Source: Pontiellaceae bacterium B12227 (GTDB lineage Bacteria; Verrucomicrobiota; Kiritimatiellia; Kiritimatiellales; Pontiellaceae). From it: 64,000 bases of DNA. Where the stretch lies: NCBI GenBank assembly GCA_029432775.1, contig JAROAZ010000028.1:20888-84887 (forward strand), in the 5' to 3' direction. Of the stretch, positions 34,867 through 43,619 are shown in pieces. Position numbers and translations under genes: made by a program. How positions within the stretch are numbered: the stretch's first letter is position 1; every line of letters begins with the position of its first letter. The notes below the pieces were generated by a model that had not been told where the DNA came from, did no database searches, and was given only the letters and a program-made list of their open reading frames with translations.

Positions 34867-36567
34867 ATGAAGTTATTGCGCTGTTTTTTAGTTCAGTCTG
34901 TTATGTTGGCTACGGTGGTCAGCTGCCTGGCCGAACCGGCGGCGAAGCCGAATGTGTTGTTTATCGTAATCGATGATCTGCGGCCGCAGTTGGGTTGCTA
35001 CGGTAGTGAGGAAGTTATTTCTCCGAACATCGATCGGCTGGCGAATGAGGGTATGGTTTTTGATCGGGCATATGTTCAGGTTCCGGTGTGTGGTGCGTCG
35101 CGCGCCAGTTTCATGACCGGCCTTTATCCCACATCGAACCGTTTCGTAACGTATTATTCCAAAGCACAGGTAGATGCTCCGGGCATTCCTGATATTCCCT
35201 CTCAGCTGAAAGCCAACGGCTACACGACGATCTCTAACGGAAAGATGTATCACCATGCCGATGATAATACGAATTCGTGGCATGAAGTATACCGACCGCC
35301 GGACTTCCGCATTTACCTGAAGCCGGAAAATCAGGGGCGTGAATGGAAGGAGATGGCCGCCTGCGAGGATGCGGACGTTCCGGATAACGCCTATCCCGGC
35401 GGAGCGTTGGCTGAAAAAATAATCGTCGATATCCGGCGCGCCAAAAAGGAGGGCACACCGTTCTTCATTACGGCCGGTTTCACCAAACCGCATCTGCCGT
35501 TCAATGCGCCCAAAAAATACTGGGATCTATATGATCCCGAGAAACTGGAGTTGGCCGCCAATCCGTTTGCTCCTGAAGGAGCTCCGCCGAATGCGATTCA
35601 TCAGTGGAATGAATTGCGCGATGGCTATGGCGGAATGCCTGCGGATGGAAATGTATCTGACGAACTGGCCCGAACGTTGATTCATGGCTATAACGCCTGT
35701 GTTTCCTATACCGATGCAATGGTGGGAAAACTGCTCGACGAACTGGAACGGCTGGGCATGCGCGATGATACCATTGTTGTGCTCATGGGAGACCATGGGT
35801 GGCAGCTCGGCGAGCATGCGCTCTGGTGTAAGCATGCGCTCTTTAATACCTCAACCTATACCCCGCTGATGATCAGTGCTCCCGGTTTTAAAAAAGGACA
35901 GCGAACGGATGCCCTGGTGGAGTTTGTGGACATCTATCCGTCGATCTGCGAACTGACGGGCATTCCCGCGCCTGCCCATCTGCAGGGTAAAAGTTTTGTT
36001 CCGCTATTAAAGCAGCCGGATGCCTCTTGGAAAGAGGCTGCGTACAGTCGCTATCATGGCGGTGAAAATATTATAACCGAGCGTTATGCCTATTCCGAAT
36101 GGACCGACGGAAGCCGGATGCTGTACGACCGCAAAAAGGATCCAGACGAAAATAGCAATGTATCCGAAAATCCGGAATATGCCCCCATTGTGAAGAAGCT
36201 GGCACTGGAACTTGAACAACACCGCAGTGCAGTAAAGGAAATGGATGCGGCCATCGGTCTGGGAACAACCAATAACGTTCCGCCGGTTTGGCAGTCAAAG
36301 ACGTTTCAGCAGAAAGCGGCAACGGTTGATCAGCCTTACATAAATTATATCAACTGGCGAGTCTCCGATGCAGACGGAGATGAGCTGGTTTATGCCAAAC
36401 TGAACGGTCCGGAATGGCTCACAATGAGCAATGCGAAGTTTGGAAAAATTGAAGGAACGCCGTCTGCTGATGATGTAGGAGTGAATGTATTTAAGGTCAG
36501 CGTATCGGATGGAAAGAATGAGCCGGTAAAGGCCACGATGGAACTGAATGTATTGCCTATGCAGTAA
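34867..36567 (+). CDS. Secreted type I sulfatase (lipoprotein-like)
   Basis: This 566-residue sulfatase is related to iduronate-2-sulfatase-type enzymes. The signal region ends VVSC with a cysteine at 20, so it may be lipid-anchored. The core has VLFIVIDDLRPQLGCYG (metal), the formylglycine motif CGASRASFMTG at Cys75 (the CxASR variant), GKMYHH, GFTKPHLPF and VVLMGDHGWQLGEHALWCKH. A C-terminal beta domain of about 90 residues (SDADGDELVYAKLNGPEWLTM) resembles Ig/cadherin-like modules. It cuts a sulfate ester from a carbohydrate, probably on xylan given its neighbours. GGAAGGAT precedes the ATG. The GH10-sulfatase gene follows by 33 nt. Confidence 0.93.
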   Translation: MKLLRCFLVQSVMLATVVSCLAEPAAKPNVLFIVIDDLRPQLGCYGSEEVISPNIDRLANEGMVFDRAYVQVPVCGASRASFMTGLYPTSNRFVTYYSKAQVDAPGIPDIPSQLKANGYTTISNGKMYHHADDNTNSWHEVYRPPDFRIYLKPENQGREWKEMAACEDADVPDNAYPGGALAEKIIVDIRRAKKEGTPFFITAGFTKPHLPFNAPKKYWDLYDPEKLELAANPFAPEGAPPNAIHQWNELRDGYGGMPADGNVSDELARTLIHGYNACVSYTDAMVGKLLDELERLGMRDDTIVVLMGDHGWQLGEHALWCKHALFNTSTYTPLMISAPGFKKGQRTDALVEFVDIYPSICELTGIPAPAHLQGKSFVPLLKQPDASWKEAAYSRYHGGENIITERYAYSEWTDGSRMLYDRKKDPDENSNVSENPEYAPIVKKLALELEQHRSAVKEMDAAIGLGTTNNVPPVWQSKTFQQKAATVDQPYINYINWRVSDADGDELVYAKLNGPEWLTMSNAKFGKIEGTPSADDVGVNVFKVSVSDGKNEPVKATMELNVLPMQ

Positions 36568-36600
36568 CCTATGCCTTTATTTAGGCGAGAGAGAAAATCG

Positions 36601-39297
36601 ATGAAGTTATTCACTAGTACATTATTCTGTATTATCTGGGCATCCGTCATGACCAGTAACGGAGCTCCGCTCAAGGATGCCTTTGCCGACGACTTCCTGA
36701 TGGGAACGGCGCTGGGAAGCCGCGCCCGCAATCATTCCTATAAATTTCCCATGCGGAAGGATGCGCGGGAACTGGAGTTGGTGGCGCAGGAGTTTAATTG
36801 CGTGACGGCCGAGAACCTGATGAAAATGGAATACCTCCAGCCGAAGGAAGGCTTTTTTAATTTTGAGCAGGCCGATGAGTTCATGGCTTATGCCGAGCAG
36901 AACGATCTGGTGGTGGTGGGTCATGCGCTGGTCTGGCATTCCCAGGCTCCGGGTTGGCTGTTTAAAGATAAGGAAGGCAATCCGGTCTCCCGCGAAGTGC
37001 TCATCGAACGGATGCGCAAGCATATCCACACCGTCGTCGGTCGCTATAAGGGGCGGATCAAATACTGGGATGTGGTCAACGAAGCGATCGATACAAAAAT
37101 GGTGTTGGATGACACCCTGCCTCCGGACGAAGAGGGGAATCCGCAAAAGAAGCAGGTGGCTTTTTACCGCAATTCTCCGTGGCTTCAGATCATTGGTGAG
37201 GACTATATCGAACTGGCCTTCCGCTTTGCGCATGAAGCCGATCCGGAAGCGCGCTTACTTTATAATGACTACAGTATGACGGATAAGGCTAAGGTTGATT
37301 TTGCGGCCGAAATGATCCGTGGTCTGAAGGCTAGGGGTATTACCGTTCATGGAGCCGGTATGCAGGCGCACTGGCATCTGGATTATCCGGATGTAGAAGC
37401 TCTGCAGTATTCAATCGATACACTGGTAAGCGCCGGAGTAAAGGTCAGCATTACGGAACTGGATATCGGGGTGCTGCCGCGTGCTAGTGAGTACCATGGG
37501 GCTGATGTCAATCGACGCGAAGAGCTTCGTGCTGAGCTCAATCCGTACTCCAACTCCATTCCGGCCGAAGTGCTGAACGAACAGGCCGAGCAGTACCGAG
37601 CCGTATTTGATGTGTTTCTTGCAAACAGTGAACATATAGAGCGGGTTACCGTGTGGGGTGTGACGGATCGCTATACCTGGAAATCGGATTGGCCGGTGCC
37701 GGGTAGATCGGCTTATCCGTTGTTATTTGACAGAGCCTATCAACCGAAGCCGGCCTATCACGCGCTTAAAAAATTGTTGGCGGCCGGGAAGCCTAATATT
37801 GTAGTCATCATCTGCGACGACCAGAACGATTCCGTTGCCGGCATGGGCGGTCACCCGCAGGCGAAAACACCGAATATCGATCGCTTGTCGGAACGGGGCG
37901 TCCGCTTTGCCAATGCGGCATCCAATTGTCCGCTGTGTGGACCCTCGCGTGCCAGCCTATGGAGTGGTCTGCACCCGGTCACCTCCGGATACTACGGCTC
38001 GAACCAGCACGCCAACCGTTGGCGGAACAATCCCGAAATCGGATCGGTTCAAACCGTTTTCGAAACCTTCACAGCCAATGGCTATCGAAACTTTGCAACC
38101 GGCAAGATTCACCATAACGGTCACGAAGAACTGGACATCTTCGAGAATCCCGATGGATTTCCAGGCTTTGGAAGTCTCCCCAACTTTGGGCCCATGCCGA
38201 ATGATGGGAAGCCGGAAAACCTGCGGCATGGCATTGCGCCGCCGTGGTGGCCGGAAGCTTGGCGTACCGGCAGCGGGTGGGGCGATGGCTTCGGAGCATT
38301 GCGTGATGTGAGTTCTTTTGGCGAAGGGTATGGCTATACCTCCTTTTATCATGGAAAACCATGGAAATTCCGCAATGGACACGACCGCGACCCGATGCCG
38401 GATGAAGTCCATGCGGCCGAGGCTGTTGAATTTCTAGGCAAGGAGCATGATACTCCGTTCCTGCTGACCGTCGGCTTTACCCGTCCGCACTCGCCCTGGT
38501 ATGCGCCGCAGGAATATTTCGACCTCTTCCCTTTGGAAGATGTTGAGCTTGCTCCCATGCTGGAAAACGATGCTGCGGACTGCTCAAAGATTCTGACGGA
38601 GCAACAGGATATTGCGCAGCCGTGGGGATGGAAGAAATATAAAACCATCATGGAAAACGGGGGTGAACAACGGCTGAAGGAATGGACGCAGGCCTATCTG
38701 GCGTGTGTGGCCTTTGTAGATGACCAGACCGGCAAGGTGCTTGAGGCCCTCGAGCAGAGCCCCTATGCAACCAATACTATTATTATCTTCACCAGCGACC
38801 ATGGCTACCACATGGGCGAAAAGGACTACCTGTTTAAATATTCCCCCTGGGAAGAAAGTGTACGCATTCCATTCATCGTCGCCGGTCCGGGCGTTGCGGA
38901 AAACAAAGAATGTATGTCGCCGGTTTCGCTGATCGATCTCTACCCAACGCTGTTGGATTTTGCAGGGCTTTCACAGCCGCACCAGCTATCCGGGTTTTCC
39001 CTTCGTCCATTGCTGGAACATCCAATGGTTGGAAGATGGGATGGCCCTGAATTCTCGCTGGCGGCTTCCGCTTCGAAAGTAAACGTTGAAGTCAATGTGC
39101 CCGCGAAAGCATCGGATCAGCATTTTTCCCTGCGCACCGAGCAGTGGCGATATATCCGCTGCCGGAATGGCGAAGAGGAACTGTACGATCATGAGAACGA
39201 CCCGTACGAATGGAAGAATCTGGCGCAGAATCCGGAGTATGAGACGCAGATTAAGAGCATGCGCGCACAGTTGAAGCAGGCACTCCGTACGTATTGA
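36601..39297 (+). CDS. GH10 xylanase-sulfatase fusion protein, secreted
   Basis: This 898-residue chain starts at the ATG at 36601 (an earlier in-frame ATG would bury the signal peptide). After a signal peptide (about 1-21) comes a complete GH10 domain (about 25-395): HALVWHSQAPGWL, acid/base Glu161 in WDVVNEA, nucleophile Glu286 in ITELD and VWGVTDRYTW. With almost no linker a full sulfatase follows (about 397-898): VVIICDDQND, formylglycine motif CGPSR at Cys446, GKIHHNGH, GFTRPHSPW and FTSDHGYHMGEKD. It lacks the Ca-binding tail of the GH30 fusion. It should hydrolyse and desulfate the same polysaccharide and shares a promoter with the sulfatase before it. Confidence 0.94.
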   Translation: MKLFTSTLFCIIWASVMTSNGAPLKDAFADDFLMGTALGSRARNHSYKFPMRKDARELELVAQEFNCVTAENLMKMEYLQPKEGFFNFEQADEFMAYAEQNDLVVVGHALVWHSQAPGWLFKDKEGNPVSREVLIERMRKHIHTVVGRYKGRIKYWDVVNEAIDTKMVLDDTLPPDEEGNPQKKQVAFYRNSPWLQIIGEDYIELAFRFAHEADPEARLLYNDYSMTDKAKVDFAAEMIRGLKARGITVHGAGMQAHWHLDYPDVEALQYSIDTLVSAGVKVSITELDIGVLPRASEYHGADVNRREELRAELNPYSNSIPAEVLNEQAEQYRAVFDVFLANSEHIERVTVWGVTDRYTWKSDWPVPGRSAYPLLFDRAYQPKPAYHALKKLLAAGKPNIVVIICDDQNDSVAGMGGHPQAKTPNIDRLSERGVRFANAASNCPLCGPSRASLWSGLHPVTSGYYGSNQHANRWRNNPEIGSVQTVFETFTANGYRNFATGKIHHNGHEELDIFENPDGFPGFGSLPNFGPMPNDGKPENLRHGIAPPWWPEAWRTGSGWGDGFGALRDVSSFGEGYGYTSFYHGKPWKFRNGHDRDPMPDEVHAAEAVEFLGKEHDTPFLLTVGFTRPHSPWYAPQEYFDLFPLEDVELAPMLENDAADCSKILTEQQDIAQPWGWKKYKTIMENGGEQRLKEWTQAYLACVAFVDDQTGKVLEALEQSPYATNTIIIFTSDHGYHMGEKDYLFKYSPWEESVRIPFIVAGPGVAENKECMSPVSLIDLYPTLLDFAGLSQPHQLSGFSLRPLLEHPMVGRWDGPEFSLAASASKVNVEVNVPAKASDQHFSLRTEQWRYIRCRNGEEELYDHENDPYEWKNLAQNPEYETQIKSMRAQLKQALRTY

Positions 39298-39327
39298 TCC
39301 GCAGCATGTTCAATGCTTGCTGCGGAT
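39297..39327 (+). terminator. Hairpin closing the xylan locus
   Basis: ATCCGCAGCA (39297-39306) and TGCTGCGGAT (39318-39327) form a perfect 10-bp stem that begins at the last base of the stop codon. There is no T-run, so it may stabilise the mRNA end rather than terminate by itself. Confidence 0.55.
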
Positions 39328-39340
39328 TAGGAGCGGGCAA

Positions 39341-39790
39341 TCAGTTCATCGCCACTTTAATCACGATCTTATGAATCGGGCCGGTTCCAATGCCTGGAAG
39401 ATGTGCATCGGTGGGCAGGAAAACGGTAAACGATCCCGGCGGAACTTTAACCAGCGCCTGCGGTGCACCATCAAAGAATTCAAGGTCGCGCTCGGCATCA
39501 TAGCCCTTGGATGAAGACGCAAGATCGGAAAGCGGGCTCCAGCCCATGCTCTCGTCGCCGCTGATGATAAACTGGATATCCAGATAGTTGCGATGGGCTT
39601 CCAGTTTGCCGTCTTCGACGTTGCGGCCCTCATTTTTTTCAACGATGGCAAAAACCCGATCACCGGAAATTTCATATCGCCCCGGCTCCAGGTTTTCCAC
39701 GCCCGGATGATCCAGAAAGCCGAACCCTTCCGAGATACCCGCTTTGAATCCCGTATAGCGCGCCGCATTTTCCAGTGTGTCGAGTATCAT
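39341..39790 (-). CDS. YhcH/YjgK/YiaL (EbgC-like) family protein
   Basis: This 149-residue cupin-like protein matches the DUF386 family, with EAHRNYLDIQFIISGDESMGW, the metal-site histidine region PGSFTVFLPTDAHLPG and the K-IVIKV ending. Relatives act in sialic acid or uronate use or as the beta subunit of evolved beta-galactosidase; a sugar mutarotase or isomerase role is proposed for some. It is convergent to the xylan locus and lies 20 nt after ligA on the same strand, with GGGGAG as ribosome site. A role in uronic acid side-chain metabolism is possible but unproven. Confidence 0.9.
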   Translation of the reverse strand: MILDTLENAARYTGFKAGISEGFGFLDHPGVENLEPGRYEISGDRVFAIVEKNEGRNVEDGKLEAHRNYLDIQFIISGDESMGWSPLSDLASSSKGYDAERDLEFFDGAPQALVKVPPGSFTVFLPTDAHLPGIGTGPIHKIVIKVAMN

Positions 39791-39810
39791 GATTCTTCTC
39801 CCCTGATTTT

Positions 39811-41862
39811 TTAAAATTCAAAACCCATCTGCCCGGCATTTTTATCTGCAATCGCTTCGTCCGAGCCGAGCAGTGCAATCAGCTGTTCTTCGCTGAGGAT
39901 GGTCACCCCGAGTTTTTCCGCTTTGGTCAGTTTGGAGCCGGCGCTTTCGCCGGCAACGAGGTAGCTGGTCTTTTTGGAAACACTGCCGCTTACTTTGCCG
40001 CCGCGAAGTTTAATCTTATCGCCGGCTTCATCGCGGGTCATCGTTTCCATAGAACCGGTCAGCACAAAGGTGAGTCCTTCCAGTTCGTTGCTTCCGCCGT
40101 TATCCGCCTGCTCAAAGTTCACCCCTGCCGCGCGGAGCTGATCAATCACCGCCCGGGTTTCCAATGATTGGAAATACTCGACCACCGATTTCCCGACAAT
40201 GGGGCCGATGTCATGAATTTCTTCCAGGGATTGGAGGTCGGCGGCCATGAGTGCATCAATGGTTTTATATTCGTTTGCCAGAACCGTGGCGGCTCCTTTT
40301 CCAACGTGCCGGATGCCGAGTCCGAACAGGACTTTTTCGAATGCGCGTTTTTTGCTGTCTTCAATTCCTTTAATCAGGTTGTCGGCCGATTTTTCGCCCA
40401 TGCGTTCGAGTCCGAGTACCTCCACCTTCTGCAGGGTGTAGAGTTCGGCCGGAGTCTTAACCAGTCCGCAATCGACCAGCTGCTCCACCAGCGATTCCCC
40501 GAGGCCGTTGATATCCATCGCACCGCGCGAGGCATAATGCGTCAGCCAGTTTTTTACCTGTGCCGGGCACTGCAGGTTGATGCAACGAAGCGCCACTTCG
40601 CCTTCGCGTTTTTCCACTTCCGATCCGCAGACGGGACATGCTGTCGGCATGGTGAAAGCCACCTCGGTACCGGTCCGTTTTTCTGTAACGACTTTTACAA
40701 TGGCCGGAATAATTTCGCCGGCTTTTTCGATGATGACCCGGTCGCCGATTTTAATATCCTTGCGGCGGATTTCATCTTCATTGTGCAGGGTGGCTCGTTT
40801 AACGGTGGTGCCGGCCAGCTGAACCGGCTCCAGTTCAGCAACGGGTGTGAGCACGCCGGTTCGGCCTACCTGAATGGAAATAGTATGCAGCGTGGTTTCC
40901 GCCTGTTCAGGCTCATATTTATAGGCCACGGCCCAGCGGGGACTTTTCGCGGTGTAGCCCAGGTCGTCATACAGGCTGCGTTCGTTCACTTTAATTACGC
41001 CGCCGTCCATTTCGAACGGAAAGACATCGCGCATATTTTCAAGCTCATCCAGCCGTTCGAGCACCTGTTCGATGGCATCGCTCAGCCAGTAGTTGGGTGT
41101 AATGCGCAATCCGTAGTTCTTCAGCGAGAGCAGCATCTGTTCGTGGGTGTCGAATTTAATGCCGCTCAGCTCGCCGGTTGCATAAAAAATGGCATCCAGC
41201 GGGCGGGTGGCCACTTCGCGCGAGTCGAGCATTTTAAGCGACCCGGCGCAGGCGTTGCGCGGATTGGCAAACGGTTCCATGCCGGCATCCTGTCGGGCTT
41301 CGTTCAACTTTGCGAATCCGGCTGTATCCATATAAATTTCGCCGCGCACTTCAAGCACCGCCGGTGGCATCATATCGGCAAGACGCAGGGGAATGGATTT
41401 AATCGTCCGAACGTTGGTCGTTACGTCGTCGCCGGTGGCACCGTCGCCGCGGGTCACGGCCCGGACCAGTTCACCATCTTCATAGCGCAGCGAAATTGCC
41501 ACGCCGTCAATCTTCGGTTCCAGAATGTAGTCAAAAGCGGCTTCAGGGATCAGTTTGCGGATGCGGACATCAAACTCCAGCAGCTCCTCTTTGGAGTAGG
41601 TGTTGGATAGGCTCATCATCGGAACCGTATGTTTTACATTTTCGAAGCCGCCAATCGGCGCACCGCCCACCCGCTGGGTCGGGGAATTGGCACTGGCAAA
41701 TTCCGGATGCCGCTGTTCCAGCTGTTCCAATGATTGGAGAAGTTGATCATATTCGCGGTCTGTGATCTCCGGCGCGGCATCAATATAATAGAGCCGGTTG
41801 TGCCGTTCGAGTTCTCTGCGCAGTTCATCAATCTGTTGTTTGGCTTTAGCTTCGTCAGTCAT
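39811..41862 (-). CDS. ligA: NAD-dependent DNA ligase
   Basis: LigA seals nicks in replication and repair using NAD+. I start it at MTDEAKAKQQIDELRREL (41862), giving 683 residues; an earlier ATG would add 27 residues translated from the repeat element. The Ia domain has HNRLYYIDAAPEITDREYDQL, the adenylation motif KIDG is at Lys117, a four-cysteine zinc finger (CPVCG...CINLQCP) follows, then HhH repeats and a BRCT domain. One exact and one near copy of the dispersed palindrome lie in the gene, both coding for LQSLE/FQSLE. Confidence 0.97.
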   Translation of the reverse strand: MTDEAKAKQQIDELRRELERHNRLYYIDAAPEITDREYDQLLQSLEQLEQRHPEFASANSPTQRVGGAPIGGFENVKHTVPMMSLSNTYSKEELLEFDVRIRKLIPEAAFDYILEPKIDGVAISLRYEDGELVRAVTRGDGATGDDVTTNVRTIKSIPLRLADMMPPAVLEVRGEIYMDTAGFAKLNEARQDAGMEPFANPRNACAGSLKMLDSREVATRPLDAIFYATGELSGIKFDTHEQMLLSLKNYGLRITPNYWLSDAIEQVLERLDELENMRDVFPFEMDGGVIKVNERSLYDDLGYTAKSPRWAVAYKYEPEQAETTLHTISIQVGRTGVLTPVAELEPVQLAGTTVKRATLHNEDEIRRKDIKIGDRVIIEKAGEIIPAIVKVVTEKRTGTEVAFTMPTACPVCGSEVEKREGEVALRCINLQCPAQVKNWLTHYASRGAMDINGLGESLVEQLVDCGLVKTPAELYTLQKVEVLGLERMGEKSADNLIKGIEDSKKRAFEKVLFGLGIRHVGKGAATVLANEYKTIDALMAADLQSLEEIHDIGPIVGKSVVEYFQSLETRAVIDQLRAAGVNFEQADNGGSNELEGLTFVLTGSMETMTRDEAGDKIKLRGGKVSGSVSKKTSYLVAGESAGSKLTKAEKLGVTILSEEQLIALLGSDEAIADKNAGQMGFEF

Positions 41863-41914
41863 GCGCGAAAATCTACAGAATGCAGTGCTGAGGGTCAATC
41901 CAGAGGCGCGGAAT

Positions 41915-41963
41915 GTAGCATGGGCATCCTGCCCATGAATCACGGGCGAGACGCCCGTGCTAC
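41915..41963. repeat. Double-hairpin intergenic repeat (GGGCATCCTGCCC type)
   Basis: Two perfect 8-bp hairpins stand side by side, CATGGGCA-TCC-TGCCCATG (41919-41937) and CACGGGCG-AGA-CGCCCGTG (41941-41959), flanked by GTAGC and GCTAC that pair with each other. The whole unit can form a cruciform. It sits between the histidine kinase stop and the ligA start. As I recall, similar units are scattered in many PVC genomes and behave like MITE or REP elements. Confidence 0.75.
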
Positions 41964-43567
41964 TATGCCGGGAGCGAGAGCGTGAACGAAACCATCCCGT
42001 CTTTGTAGGGATTCAGCACCAGATCGCCGCCGTGGGCGCGGGCAATTTCGCGGGCGAGACTCAGGCCAAGGCCGGAACCGGCTGTTGTGCGGGATTTTTC
42101 CATCCGGTGGAAGCGCTGGAACAGCAAGGGGCGATCCGGGTCAGGAATGGCGGGGCCGCTGTTGGCGAGCGTGAAGCGAATGTGTGCCGCATCCTGTTCG
42201 AGGGTAAAGACGGCCCGTCCGCCCGGCTCGGCATATTTGGCTGCATTCGAGGTCATATTCCGGATGGTCTGATTGAGCAGGGCCGGGTCGGCCTGAACCT
42301 GTATTCCGGAGGGAACGTGTGTCTCAATCAGCAGGGCGGGAGCCATGATTTCAATGTCTTCGGCGGCGCTCGTGATTAAATCGCTCAGGTCCACGGGCTG
42401 GCGGCTGACATTCAACCGGCCTTCATCGGCATGGGCGAGCAAAAGCAGTTTCTGCACCACGGCCTTCAGGTTGCGCAGTTCTTCGAGCAGCATGCTGTAG
42501 CGCTGCTGCTCGGTGGATCCGTTTTCTGAATCCTGGATGGCGTTGTCGAGTTCGCCTTGAAGAATGGTGAGCGGGGTTTGCAATTCATGCGCGGCATCGG
42601 CGCTGAAGCGCACGGCCTGATGATAGCTTTTTTCCAGTCGATCGAGCATGTTGTTGGAAACGGTAACGAGGCGTTCGAGTTCAATATCGTTTCCAATCAT
42701 TGGAATGCGTTTGTCGAGTCCTTTGGCCGTGATGCCCTCCGCCGTTTCGGCAATGGCAGCGACGGGCTTCATGGCCCGGTCCCCGAGAAACCATCCGAGC
42801 ACCCCCAACCCGAGCAGGCTCAGGGGAACGGAGATCATAAATGCGGTCCGGAGGCGGTTGATCTCGGCATTGAAGCTGTTCATGTCGAGCGCTGCAATGA
42901 GAGTTGCTTCAGAGGTCCTGAAGATGCCGACGCGCCAATTGGTGACGACGGAAGTCAGTGTGGCAAATCCGGAGGTCAGCGGGAGGGGCGTGCCGGGATG
43001 GCTTTCCGGGTGTGTAGAAGTGTCCGTTTCGGAACCATTGCGACGCCGGGGAGACGGAAGTTTTTTGGCTTCGGAACGGTTGATGAAACCATCCCCGTCC
43101 GTGTCGATGTGGGAGAATGCACCGCCGGGCCCATCGAATTCCTTACGGGAGACTTTACCATCCTTGTTGGAGTCGTTCCTCCGGAAGAAGCCCCGTTCGC
43201 TGTCGCGTTCAGTTTTTGTCGGCTGAGCCGACGGAGCCAGTTCCGGGCGGGAGAGGCGCGTCAGGTTAGGGTGCGCATTTTTTGAACGGAAAATAATGCG
43301 CTCTTCAGGATCGATCACCACAAGGGCAATCCGTTCTTCGCCATCCTCTCCATGAATGTAGGTGAGCGAGTTTCCGAAATTTTTCCAGTATTGGTCTGCA
43401 TGGGGAGCCCGCATGGAGGATTCCACCAGCGCCTGCAGTTCCCGGTCCATACGGTCGATGCCGGAGGAATAGACATAGGCAAAGAATGCCACGCCGAATG
43501 TCAGCAACAGAATGGCGGATACGGTAAACGAGATCAGGGCAATCTTGAATTTGAAGAAGAGTTTCAT
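41963..43567 (-). CDS. Sensor histidine kinase with two periplasmic EF-hands
   Basis: This 534-residue inner-membrane kinase has transmembrane helix 1 at about 8-33, a 200-residue periplasmic domain, helix 2 at about 243-262, HAMP, the HisKA domain with phospho-His327 in SADAAHELQTPL and a HATPase domain with N, G1 (SGPAIPDPD) and G2 (TAGSGLGLSLA) boxes. In the periplasmic part two canonical 12-residue EF-hand loops are seen, from Asp132 to Glu143 (DSNKDG...) and Asp155 to Glu166 (DTDGDG...). Together they form a paired Ca-binding unit. The kinase is thus a candidate sensor of external calcium. It follows the response regulator by 52 nt in one operon. Confidence 0.93.
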   Translation of the reverse strand: MKLFFKFKIALISFTVSAILLLTFGVAFFAYVYSSGIDRMDRELQALVESSMRAPHADQYWKNFGNSLTYIHGEDGEERIALVVIDPEERIIFRSKNAHPNLTRLSRPELAPSAQPTKTERDSERGFFRRNDSNKDGKVSRKEFDGPGGAFSHIDTDGDGFINRSEAKKLPSPRRRNGSETDTSTHPESHPGTPLPLTSGFATLTSVVTNWRVGIFRTSEATLIAALDMNSFNAEINRLRTAFMISVPLSLLGLGVLGWFLGDRAMKPVAAIAETAEGITAKGLDKRIPMIGNDIELERLVTVSNNMLDRLEKSYHQAVRFSADAAHELQTPLTILQGELDNAIQDSENGSTEQQRYSMLLEELRNLKAVVQKLLLLAHADEGRLNVSRQPVDLSDLITSAAEDIEIMAPALLIETHVPSGIQVQADPALLNQTIRNMTSNAAKYAEPGGRAVFTLEQDAAHIRFTLANSGPAIPDPDRPLLFQRFHRMEKSRTTAGSGLGLSLAREIARAHGGDLVLNPYKDGMVSFTLSLPA

Positions 43568-43619
43568 GGGAGTGTGAGACGTGACGTTTGAAACGTGATT
43601 AAACTATTCCGCCATGCAA

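Noticed and set aside
20891..39297. Bacteroidota-type polysaccharide utilisation locus
   Set aside because: No SusC/SusD-like genes or hybrid two-component or ECF sigma regulators are present; transport is by a GPH symporter and control by a XylR-type protein.
40168..43285. Long plus-strand ORFs opposite ligA and the histidine kinase
   Set aside because: They are antisense shadows of well-supported genes, with no start signals.
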